NCBI GenBank assembly: GCA_020073545.1
Contig: JAIQEZ010000012.1
Span: 1-57,124 of the forward strand
Direction of reading: 5' to 3'
Source: Terriglobia bacterium
GTDB taxonomy: Bacteria; Acidobacteriota; Terriglobia; UBA7540
Length of the DNA: 57,124 nucleotides
In this document: piece after piece, positions 33,424-42,500 of the stretch
Layout: every line of letters begins with the position of its first letter
Numbering within the stretch: the first letter of the stretch is position 1
The notes under the pieces: model-generated
Told to the model about the DNA's origin: nothing
Seen by the model: only the letters and a program-made list of their open reading frames with translations
Database searches by the model: none
Translations under genes and position numbers: made by a program

Positions 33424-34203
33424 ATGTCTCCACCGCTCCGCGTACTTGCATTTTTCGCTCATCCCGATGACGCCGAGTTTCTCTGCGCGGGAACCCTGGC
33501 TCATCTTGCTGGCCGCGGCGCCTCCATCCACATCGCCACGCTGACGGCCGGCGACTGCGGCAGTTCCATTTTGCCCTCCGCGAAGATCACGCGCCTTCGC
33601 CGCCAGGAAACCCAACGCAGCGCGGCGCTGCTGCACGCGGAATACTCGTGCCTGGAAGAGCGCGACCTCCTGGTGTTTTACGATCGTCCCACACTCCGCA
33701 AGGTGATGGAAATCGTGCGGTGCGTCGACCCGGCGCTGGTGCTCACGCACGCGCCCCAGGACTATATGGTGGATCACGAAACCACCAGCCGCCTTTGCCA
33801 GTCGGCGTGTTTTGGCGCCTCGGCGCCAAACTTCCGCACCGGGGCTCGGGGCCCGGCCAAAGCCACGCGCGCCATCCCGCACCTCTATTACTCGCAACCC
33901 TTCGGCAACCGCGACATTCTGGGCAGGGAGGTTTTTCCCAACCTCGTCGTGGACATCAGCGCCACGCTCGAACGCAAGGAGAAAATGCTGGCCTGCCACG
34001 AAAGCCAGCGCGCCTGGCTGCAGTTTCAGCAATCCCTCCCTGAACTCGGCGACCCGGTGCGGCAGATGGCCGCGCGCGCCGGTGAACTTGCCGGCTTCCC
34101 GTGGGGCGAAGGTTTTCGCCAGCACCTCGGCCAGGGGTTCCCTCAGGAAAACCTGCTCGCGCACTTGCTCGGCGATCTGGTACGGCCGGCACGCATAGGC
34201 TGA
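33424..34203 (+). CDS. PIG-L (LmbE)-family zinc deacetylase
   Basis: The 259-residue protein starts with RVLAFFAHPDDAEF, the metal-binding AHPDDAE motif (H13, D16) of N-acetylglucosaminyl/bacillithiol/mycothiol-type deacetylases. The third ligand is expected in YMVDHETTSR (about residue 120). Members remove N-acetyl groups from sugars such as GlcNAc-inositol or GlcNAc-malate, or from antibiotic precursors. Bacillithiol-type genes are not adjacent. ATG at 33424 follows GGAAGAG; the TTG at 33412 is upstream of this site and rejected. Cytoplasmic. It is followed after 60 bases by a PLP decarboxylase. Confidence 0.87.
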   Translation: MSPPLRVLAFFAHPDDAEFLCAGTLAHLAGRGASIHIATLTAGDCGSSILPSAKITRLRRQETQRSAALLHAEYSCLEERDLLVFYDRPTLRKVMEIVRCVDPALVLTHAPQDYMVDHETTSRLCQSACFGASAPNFRTGARGPAKATRAIPHLYYSQPFGNRDILGREVFPNLVVDISATLERKEKMLACHESQRAWLQFQQSLPELGDPVRQMAARAGELAGFPWGEGFRQHLGQGFPQENLLAHLLGDLVRPARIG

Positions 34204-34263
34204 AACCAGGTCCCCACACGGCCGCGCGCTCGTTCCCGGCCACAAGTCCGTCGGAGGATCCGC

Positions 34264-35745
34264 ATGAAAAATCAGACCTCGCTCGAAGAGCTGGAAATGC
34301 GCATCCGCGATGTCTCACTCGACCTCGACCGCGAGGCCATGCGCCAAGCCGCACGCCGCGTGGTCGATTACGTGGTCGATCGCATTGCAAACCTCCGTGC
34401 AAATCCGCTCGGGCGCGAGCTGCGCCGGGAGGAAACCGAGGCGCTGTTGCGAGAACCGCTTCCCGAAAATCCCACGAGCTTCGAGGAAGTCTTCGCAAAG
34501 TTTGCGCGCGACGTCGCACCGAACACGATTGCACTGGACCATCCGCGCTTTTTCGCCTTTATTCCCAGCGCGCCGAGCTTCATCAGCATTCTGGGAGACA
34601 TGCTCACCGCGGGCGCCAACGTCTTTGCGGGCACGTGGTTCGAGTCTTCCGGTCCGAGCCAGGTGGAAATCCTGGTCATCGACTGGTTCAAGCAGATACT
34701 GGGATTGCCGCCCGGAGCGTCCGGGCTCATCGTAAGCGGCGGCTCCCTCGCAAACCTGACCGGGCTGGCGGTGGCGCGCCACGCCGTACTCAACGACGAC
34801 ACGCGGAAGGCAGTGGTTTATCTTTCCGACCAGGCGCACACCGCGGTCGATCGCGGTCTGCGGATTCTGGGAATTCGCGAGGAGCAGTGGCGTCGGGTTC
34901 CCACGGATACGCAGTTCCGCATGCAGCCGGAAGCCCTGGCGCGGCAGATCCGCCAGGACCTCGCGGCGGGATTTCGTCCGCTGGCCGTGGTAACGAGCGC
35001 CGGCACAACCAGCACGGGCTCCATCGACCCGCTGGCGGAGATCGCCCGCGTCGCGCGAGACAATTCCGTGTGGTTCCACGTGGACGCCGCTTACGGCGGG
35101 TTCGCGGCGCTCACCGGGCGCGGCCGCGAGCTTCTGCGGGGGATCGAGCAAGCGGATTCCGTGGTGCTCGACCCGCACAAGTGGTTCTACTGCCCGATCG
35201 AGGCGGGCTGCGTCCTGGTTCGCGAAGGCCGCTGGATGCGCGAGACCTTTCACATTTTGCCCGACTATATGCACGACGTGGAGCGCGAAGAGCGGGAGGT
35301 GAACTTCTGTGATTACGGCCTGCAGCTCACGCGCAGCTTCCGGGCACTCAAAGTCTGGATGGCCGTGAAGACGTACGGCATCGCGCGGATTCGAGAGATC
35401 ATCGACCAGTGCCTTGACCTCACGGAATACGCCGCGCGACTTTTCCAGCAATCGCCGCAACTCGAGATCGTGACGTCCCCGTCGCTGGGTGTGTTCACGT
35501 TCCGCTACCTCCCGGCGCGCTTTCCCTCGGGCCTCGAGCGCGAGGCTGTTCTCAACCGCCTCAACGATGATCTGCTGGTGAGGATCATCGCCAGCCGACG
35601 GCTCATGCTGTCCTCCACGCGCCTCGAGGGGCGGCACGTGTTGCGCTTCTGCGTCCTGAACCACCGTTCGCGCAAGGAGGATGTGCGCACCGCCCGCGAC
35701 CTCATCCTGCAACTCGGCGGCGAAGCAGAACGAGGCACTGGTTAA
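34264..35745 (+). CDS. PLP-dependent group II decarboxylase (aromatic-amino-acid decarboxylase-like)
   Basis: This is a 493-residue type I-fold enzyme. The PLP lysine is K306 in LDPHKWFYCPIEAG; WFHVDAAYGGFAAL carries the Asp that binds the pyridine nitrogen and the stacking His-region lies earlier. SGGSLANLTGL forms the phosphate loop (about 158-168). The order and length match the DOPA/tyrosine/tryptophan decarboxylase family, whose members make aromatic amines from amino acids; the substrate is not readable by eye. Some family members are instead aldehyde synthases. GGAGG precedes the ATG. A stem (35761-35781) follows the stop and could end the transcript. Confidence 0.88.
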   Translation: MKNQTSLEELEMRIRDVSLDLDREAMRQAARRVVDYVVDRIANLRANPLGRELRREETEALLREPLPENPTSFEEVFAKFARDVAPNTIALDHPRFFAFIPSAPSFISILGDMLTAGANVFAGTWFESSGPSQVEILVIDWFKQILGLPPGASGLIVSGGSLANLTGLAVARHAVLNDDTRKAVVYLSDQAHTAVDRGLRILGIREEQWRRVPTDTQFRMQPEALARQIRQDLAAGFRPLAVVTSAGTTSTGSIDPLAEIARVARDNSVWFHVDAAYGGFAALTGRGRELLRGIEQADSVVLDPHKWFYCPIEAGCVLVREGRWMRETFHILPDYMHDVEREEREVNFCDYGLQLTRSFRALKVWMAVKTYGIARIREIIDQCLDLTEYAARLFQQSPQLEIVTSPSLGVFTFRYLPARFPSGLEREAVLNRLNDDLLVRIIASRRLMLSSTRLEGRHVLRFCVLNHRSRKEDVRTARDLILQLGGEAERGTG

Positions 35746-35760
35746 ACTCCGTCAAGGAAC

Positions 35761-35781
35761 ACGCCGGGTTGGCCCCGGCGT
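35761..35781 (+). terminator. Possible terminator after the decarboxylase gene
   Basis: ACGCCGGG pairs with CCCGGCGT around a 5-base loop, 15 bases after the stop. Only a short TATT follows, so termination may be weak. Confidence 0.5.
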
Positions 35782-35899
35782 TATTGACGACCGTGAGCCT
35801 TCTACGGCGTTTCTTTGCCTCTTCAAGATGTCATGCGGAAGTATAATGTTTGGGCAATTTATGAAAGCTCTGACGTCGGGGTAATGGGTAAACTTCGGG

Positions 35900-38800
35900 G
35901 TGCGTCGCCACAACCGAGCCATAGGCTTGCTGTCCAAAAACGTCGCGCGCCTCCTTCTGAGGCATAGCGGCCCCACAACCTTCAGGGGCCGCGCGGCCTA
36001 CACCCTTATCTTGTTGACGCTGATACTCGGCTCCTTGCGCGCGCTGGCCCGTGCCCAAACCTCGCACTCCCTGTGGGGCCAGCCGGTCGTGAGCCTTCGT
36101 CTCGAGTACGACGCTCAACTCACACTCCAGAACTTTCCTGGCACGGTCACACAGCAGATCGGTGAACCTCTCGACCCTGCCAAAGTCTCTGAAAGCCTGA
36201 AGCGGCTTTACGCCACGGGACGTTTTACCGAGCTGCGCGCCGAGGGCCGCCCCGAAGGTCAGGGCGTTGCGCTCACCTTCGTGGCACGCGCCCAGTACTT
36301 TATTGGAATCGTGACCGCAGAAGGTAACCCCGGGCCCGTGGAAGCCACGGCGCTGGTCACGGCTTCACGCTTGCGGCTGGGTCAGCCACTCCTGGAAGAA
36401 GACCTCAGCGCCGCGCACCAGCACCTTACGGACCTGCTCGTTGCCAACGGCTATTACCAATCCCGCATCAACCACCAGGTTGAACGCGACCCTGCCAGCC
36501 AGGAAGCGAACCTGGTTTTCTCCGTCGAACCCGGCCCGCCCGCGCGGGTGAGCGGCGTGGAGTTCCAAAACCAAGCCGCATTCCCCCCCGAGCGCCTGAC
36601 GAAAGTCTCCGGCTGGCATCCGGGCATGCAACTGACGGCAGCGCGTGTGGAGCGCGGGCTGTTCCGCTTGCACGAATTTTACGTGGCGCGGGCGCACCTG
36701 CAAGCCAACATCAACATGCAGCGAAGGGTTTATGACGCCAAAACCAACACGGAACGACTGATCGTGAAAGCCGACGCCGGGCCGCTAATCCGCGTGCGCG
36801 TGCAAGGCGCGTCGATTTCCTCCTCGAAGCTCAAGAACCTTCTGCCCTTCTACCGCGACGGCGCCCTGGATGACCAGGCCCTGACCCGCAGCGAGATCCT
36901 GCTCGAGGATCATCTCCAGCAGCAGGGCTATTTCTCCGCTTCAGTCAAAGCCAGCCGCGTGCCGCGCACGGAGCCGCAGCCGCACATCGAGATCCTCTTT
37001 CGCGCGAATCGCGGCCCGCACGGGGAGTTCGCAGGTTACGGCGTCAAAGGGAACGTTGCGGTCCCCACGGCAGAACTGACGGCCGCGATTTCCCAACCTG
37101 TGCAGGGATTATTCCCGCCGGCGCCCACCTCCAGCCGCGACCTCGTGGAGCGCAAGACCGCCGCACTCCTTGCCCTTTACCAGTCCAAGGGATTCCTCGA
37201 CGCACGCGTCACGCCTGCCATCAACGACCGCTTTGAGAACACCCCCGGCCGCCGGTTCGTCACCTTCGAGATCCATGAAGGCGCGCGCACAACGGTTCAC
37301 AACCTGGCGTTCGTGGGCATCGACGCCGGTACTCAAATGAAGCTCTGGCCATCTCTCCTCTGCAAGCCTTCCCAGCCCTACTCGTTGGAACGCGCGGGCG
37401 CCGACCGCGACTTCATTCTCGATTATCTGGCTGACCACGGCTATGCGCACGCAACCGTGAGCTGGCACACCGCGCCTTTGGAATCCGTCCATCAGGTCGA
37501 TCTGGAGTTGCGTATCGCACCCGGACCGCAGGAGCGCGTTCAGCGCATCGTGATCCTCGGGAACGAACACACGCGCCCGGGCATCATACGCCGCGAGCTG
37601 ATGTTTCGCGACGGCGAACCGGTCAGTCAAGGCGCGCTGCTCGAGTCGCAGCGGCAGCTTTACGAGTTGGGCATTTTCAACCAGGTCCAAATCACTCCCC
37701 AGGAAGGACCGAATTCTGACACGGCGAAGACCGTGCTCGTGGGCGTTGAGGAAGCCCGCCGTTGGACGGTCGGTTACGGCGGCGGCGCGGAAGTTCAGCG
37801 CTTGGGCAGCAACCAGCCCCAGGGGCAGTTCAAGGCCAGCCCGCGGCTTTCGCTCACGATCACCCGCTTGAATGTGGGCGGCCGCGGTCAGACGCTCAGC
37901 CTGGACGGACGCCTCTCCAACCTCGAAACGGGTGGCAGCCTGAGCTATTTGATTCCGCGTCTGCTGAATCGAAAAGACCTCAGCCTGCGTCTAAATGGCC
38001 TGGTGGACCGCAGCCGCGACGTGTTGACGTTTACCGCCGACCGCAAAGAAGCCTCCGTGAACGTCGAGAAACGCTTCAGCCCTTTCACGCTGGCCATCGC
38101 CCGATACAGCTTCCGGCGCGTGAAAGCGCTCGATATTTCCAGCAAGATTTCCTCCTCGGAGATTCCCCTGCTCAGCCAACCGGCACGCGTGGGCATGCTC
38201 GGTGCAAGCTACATCAACGACCACCGCGACGAACCTGCGGACGCCACGCGGGGCTCCTATTCCCTCCTGGACGCCGGGGTTTCGTGGCATAACTTTGGAT
38301 CCCAGGCGAACTTTCTGCGGTTCACGGGTGAGAATTCCACTTACCACTCGTTAGGTTCGCACCTGATCTTTGCGCGCCAGACGCAATTCGGCGTGGAAAC
38401 TCCTTATGGAGCCTTGTACCCCGTCACCGTCGACATTGGCAACGGTCAGCCGCCCCAGGTCATCTTTACCAATGCGATCCCTTTGCCGGAGCGCTTCTTC
38501 ATGGGCGGTAGCGAATCCCATCGCGGCTTCTCCATCAACCAGGCCGGACCACGCGACCCCGGCACCGGTTACCCGCTCGGCGGCAGTGCCTTCTTCCTCA
38601 ATTCCCTCGAGTTGCGTCTTTCCCTGGCGCAACGGCGCCTGGGGTTCGCGTTCTTCGAAGACTCCGGCAACGTCTACTCAACCGTGCGCAAGATGCGGCT
38701 GCTCAAAATCACGCAAAGCTCACCCACGGATTTTGATTACACCGCCCACGCCGTGGGGGCGGGGGTGCGCTACAAAACCCCCGTGGGGCCGATTCGGTTC

Positions 38801-38926
38801 GACGTGGGCTACAATCTGAATCCCCCGCAGTTCCGCGTGGTCACTACGCAGAACGGCGTGGAGAACGTGGAGATACGACGATTATCACACGTGCAGTTTT
38901 TTCTGAGCATCGGCCAAAGCTTCTGA
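35900..38926 (+). CDS. TamA/BamA-family outer-membrane assembly protein
   Basis: The 1008-residue Omp85 protein has an N-terminal hydrophobic export segment (about residues 32-52), then a long array of POTRA repeats (about 55-620; for example VRVQGASISSSKLKN, VQRIVILGNEHTRPGIIRREL) and a 16-strand-type beta-barrel from about 625 (EARRWTVGYGGGAEVQRLG) to the end. The lid-lock segment MGGSESHRGF and the terminal phenylalanine (HVQFFLSIGQSF), the beta-signal recognised by BAM, are present. It lies directly upstream of a SurA-like gene and tamB, so a TamA role is more likely than BamA itself. It is longer than classical TamA (about 580) because of extra POTRA repeats. The start, GTG at 35900, has no clear ribosome site and is uncertain. 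Confidence 0.88.
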   Translation: MRRHNRAIGLLSKNVARLLLRHSGPTTFRGRAAYTLILLTLILGSLRALARAQTSHSLWGQPVVSLRLEYDAQLTLQNFPGTVTQQIGEPLDPAKVSESLKRLYATGRFTELRAEGRPEGQGVALTFVARAQYFIGIVTAEGNPGPVEATALVTASRLRLGQPLLEEDLSAAHQHLTDLLVANGYYQSRINHQVERDPASQEANLVFSVEPGPPARVSGVEFQNQAAFPPERLTKVSGWHPGMQLTAARVERGLFRLHEFYVARAHLQANINMQRRVYDAKTNTERLIVKADAGPLIRVRVQGASISSSKLKNLLPFYRDGALDDQALTRSEILLEDHLQQQGYFSASVKASRVPRTEPQPHIEILFRANRGPHGEFAGYGVKGNVAVPTAELTAAISQPVQGLFPPAPTSSRDLVERKTAALLALYQSKGFLDARVTPAINDRFENTPGRRFVTFEIHEGARTTVHNLAFVGIDAGTQMKLWPSLLCKPSQPYSLERAGADRDFILDYLADHGYAHATVSWHTAPLESVHQVDLELRIAPGPQERVQRIVILGNEHTRPGIIRRELMFRDGEPVSQGALLESQRQLYELGIFNQVQITPQEGPNSDTAKTVLVGVEEARRWTVGYGGGAEVQRLGSNQPQGQFKASPRLSLTITRLNVGGRGQTLSLDGRLSNLETGGSLSYLIPRLLNRKDLSLRLNGLVDRSRDVLTFTADRKEASVNVEKRFSPFTLAIARYSFRRVKALDISSKISSSEIPLLSQPARVGMLGASYINDHRDEPADATRGSYSLLDAGVSWHNFGSQANFLRFTGENSTYHSLGSHLIFARQTQFGVETPYGALYPVTVDIGNGQPPQVIFTNAIPLPERFFMGGSESHRGFSINQAGPRDPGTGYPLGGSAFFLNSLELRLSLAQRRLGFAFFEDSGNVYSTVRKMRLLKITQSSPTDFDYTAHAVGAGVRYKTPVGPIRFDVGYNLNPPQFRVVTTQNGVENVEIRRLSHVQFFLSIGQSF

Positions 38927-39576
38927 ACCACGCGGCGCTGGCAGCCTGCCTCGCGGTTTCCGCCGCCGTCTGCCCCGCGGCGGAAATCCTAGACCGCGTC
39001 GTCGCCTCCATCGACCGCGTGGCCATCACCGCGAGCGACGTGGAGGGCGAGTATCGGTTCGAGCGTTTCCTCGACGGCCAATGGCCCGCGCCTCCGCCGG
39101 ATGCAGCCGCCCTCGCACAGGTCCGTGAGCACCTCACCTACCAGGTCCTCTTGAGCCATGAAGAAAGCCCCGTGAGCGGCGATCAGGCGGAGTGTGAGAG
39201 GATTGCGGCAGAGCGCCTGACCGCCCTGCGTAAGGAATTCATGCGCCCCGAGGACTTCCAGGCAGCGCTCCAGAAGCTGGGGCTGACCGAGCCCCAGGTC
39301 CTCACGCGCATCGCGCAGCAGGAGCTTACGCTGCGCCTGATCGATCAACGCCTGCGGCCCGCCGCCTTACCCAGTGACGACGAGGTGGCGGATTACTACC
39401 GCCGGAGCTTCCTCCCGGAATACCAGAAGAAGAATGGTGGCGCGGCTGTGCCGCCTCTTTCCGAAGTCGAAAGCCAAATTCGGGAAGTTCTGACTCAGAA
39501 ACGCATCAACGAATTACTCGATCAGTGGATCGAGGAGCTGAAACCCACCAGCCGCGTGAGGTTCCACTCCTTCTAG
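38923..39576 (+). CDS. SurA-like periplasmic chaperone (SurA_N domain only), start codon unclear
   Basis: The mature part opens with ILDRVVASIDRVAITASDVE (from 38986), the classic start of SurA N-domains, followed by helices and a C-terminal helix EVLTQKRINELLDQWIEEL. There is no parvulin (PPIase) domain, so the protein, about 195 mature residues, is a minimal holdase-type chaperone for outer-membrane proteins. Upstream in frame is a hydrophobic, signal-like stretch (LLNHAALAACLAVSAAVCPAA), so translation begins before it. No ATG, GTG or TTG exists there. CTG at 38923 overlapping the barrel gene's stop, or ATT about 40 bases upstream behind GTGGAG, are the candidates. Translation is probably coupled to the barrel gene. 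tamB follows after 16 bases. Confidence 0.75.
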   Translation: MNHAALAACLAVSAAVCPAAEILDRVVASIDRVAITASDVEGEYRFERFLDGQWPAPPPDAAALAQVREHLTYQVLLSHEESPVSGDQAECERIAAERLTALRKEFMRPEDFQAALQKLGLTEPQVLTRIAQQELTLRLIDQRLRPAALPSDDEVADYYRRSFLPEYQKKNGGAAVPPLSEVESQIREVLTQKRINELLDQWIEELKPTSRVRFHSF

Positions 39577-39592
39577 AACTCTCGATGGCAGG

Positions 39593-42500
39593 TTGCCTAC
39601 GCGTTGGAAAATTCCCAAACCGCTGCGCGCCGCGCTCTACGTCCTGGAATGCCTGCTGGCTCTGGCCCTTGCAGTCCTCATCATCATGAGCAGCAGTTGG
39701 TTCCAGCATTGGTTGGAGCGCCGCGTGATCACCGGCCTGGAGGACCTGACGGGCGGCCGCGTGGAGCTCGCGAGGTTCCGCTTTCGGCCATGGGTCCTGG
39801 AGGTCACACTGCAAGAGCTGGCGATCCACGGCTCCGAGCCTGCCGGCGACCCGCCGCTCGTTTCCGCGCGGACCGTGGTGGCCCATCTCAGCCCGGAGCA
39901 GTTTCTGCTCCGGCACCTTCGCCTGCGCAGCCTGGATGTGGACGATCTACGGGTGCATCTCCGCACCGGTCCCGACGGCTCCACCAACCTGCCCGGTCCG
40001 AGGCAGCAACTCGCTGCAGAACGGAATCTGGTGGATTTGATGGACCTCTCCATCGGACGCCTGACCGTTTCCCACTCCGCCATTGTCTGGAACAACCAGC
40101 AGCAACCGCTCGAACTGGACGCCCGCGAATTAGCGGTTCTCCTCCGCATGACACGTGGCCAGTACGCTGGCACCCTTTCCTCCTCCGCGACCACGATTCG
40201 CTCGCCGCGCGGGTCCCTGCCGCCCGTCACCTTCAACAGCCGCTTTGAGCTCACGCGCGCGGGCCTCGTCGTCCCCTCTTTCGCTTGGCAAGCCCCGGGG
40301 ATGACGGGCAAGGCCTCGTTCACCATCCGCTCGCTTGCCACCCCGGAAGCCTACGCTTCGTTCCAGGTCGCAGCCGATCTTCCTGCGCTGGCACGGGTAT
40401 TCCTGCTGCCCGAGCTGCGGGCAGGCAGCCTGCAAATCGAAGGGCAGGCGATCTACCGCCACGGCGAGTTTTATGCCCAAGGGCGTGCACGCGCGCGCCA
40501 AGTCGCAGTCCACTCGCCAGCGCTTTCTCCCGACCACCTGGAAGCCACCGCCGATTATGCGCTCGAAAAACGCCAGCTCAATTTGACGAATCTGATCGTG
40601 TCCGCATGGGGAGGCGCCGCGCAAGGGACCCTGCAGGCGAACTTTGGGGAGTCTCCCCCAAGTTTTCGCCTGAAGGCACAACTGCATCAAGTGCGCCTGG
40701 AGGATGCATTGCGCTCCGCCGCCCCGGCGCCTTTCCTCGCTGCCCAACTGCATCTGGCCGCGGCGACCAACGGCACCGTGACTGCCACCTGGTCAGGGTG
40801 GCTGGAAAGGTTGAAAACCACTTTTGATCTCACATTTCAGGGGTCGGCTGGCGTATCTCGAAATCAGCTCCCCTTGAGCGGCTACGCGCGCGGAACGCTC
40901 GAGGAGGAGCGTGGATTGACTCTCCAGCTCGCCAAGGCGGAATTCCAGACGCCCCATTCCACGCTCACCGCGCAAGGGACGCTTCGAGAACCCGCGTCGC
41001 TTTCCGGCGCAGCGCAACCCCTCACCCTCACCATCGCCACTGCCGACCTCGAGGAGTGGCGACCCCTAATCCAGACGCTGAGGGCCACGTCCGAGCCCAT
41101 CCCGCTGGTGCTCGAGTCTCCCGCGGAATTTTCCGGCCAACTCACCGGCACCTACAACCAACCCTCCCTGCAAGGTCGGCTGAAGATTGGGGAGTTTCGG
41201 TATCACGGCTGGGTGTGGGACAGGCTTGCAGCCACCGTCACGCTTGGTCCCGGCTTCGCGCAAATTACCTCCGCGCGCGTGGAGCACGAAAAGAGCTCGC
41301 TCGAGCTCAGTGCTTCTGTACAACTCGACCACTGGCGGGTGACCCCGAATTCGGCCGTGCGGTTCTCCGCGCGGGTTCAGCGCACGCCCCTCGAGGGTCT
41401 GAAGGCAGCGATCGCGCCGGACTTCCCTGCCCGGGGCTTGGTGACCGGCCGGGTCGACCTTGACGGTACCGCCTCGAGCCTGGCCGGCACCGGCGTGCTG
41501 CGTATCGACAACGGCGCCATCGGCGATGAGCCGTTTGATTCTCTCTCCGCGCAATTGCGCGTCGAGCAGTCCCTCTGGAAACTGGAAGGCATTCAGTTAG
41601 CCAAGGGCCACGGGCGGCTGAGCGGTGACCTCGCTCTGGAACCGGCCCGCCGCTTCGTCTCCGGCCAATTGCGGGGAGTGGATTTTCGCCTGGCGGAGAT
41701 CAAGCACGTTCCCTTGGCCGCTGCCACGGTGCTTCCCAAAGGTGCCCTCGACGGCCGCCTGAGCTTTGAGGCGCGCGGCCAGGGCACACCGGACTCCTTC
41801 CACCTGCAGGGGGTCTGGCACATCGACAGCCTGCGCGTGGCCGACACTCCGGTCGGGGACTTGCATGGCGTGATGGAAGGGGAGGGCCAGCAACTGCGGA
41901 TCGAAGGTGAAAACCGGGGTCCCGCGGGCGCCCTGCATCTGAGGGCGCGCGCGACCGCTGCCGGGGAATGGCCGATCGAGGCCGAGGGGCAGTACTCCGG
42001 CCTGCGCGTCGATCCCTGGATTCGCGCCTTCTTCAGCCACGAGTTTGACGCTGCCGTCACCGTGAACGGCTCCTTCCAGGGCGCGGGGCACTTGCGCAGC
42101 CCGGCAAAAATCGATCTGCACGCCCAGGCTCGCGACCTGGCGGTGAACTTCCCCAGCATCCAGTGGAAGAACGACCAGCCGATCAATCTGAGCTACTCCG
42201 GCGGCACGCTGGCGGTCAGCCGCTTCGTTATGCGCGGCCCCTCCACGGAACTCGAAATCGAAGGGGCCGTGCGCTTTGGGGAGCGTGTGACGCTGGCGCT
42301 CAATGCGCAGGGCCAGTCCGACGCTACCCTGCTCACCGCGCTCGATCCGAACCTGCAGGCGACCGGCCGCTCGGCGCTGCGCCTGCGTCTGACCGGCACC
42401 CCGGCCCGGCCGATCCTGAATGGAACGCTGGACGTTCAGGATGTAAGCCTGGGCTATGGCGATCTGCCCTTCCGCTTCAACAACCTGCAAGGAACAATTC

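Noticed and set aside
34315-35712. 465-codon minus-strand frame over the decarboxylase
   Set aside because: The plus-strand PLP enzyme is clear; this frame has no recognisable domain.
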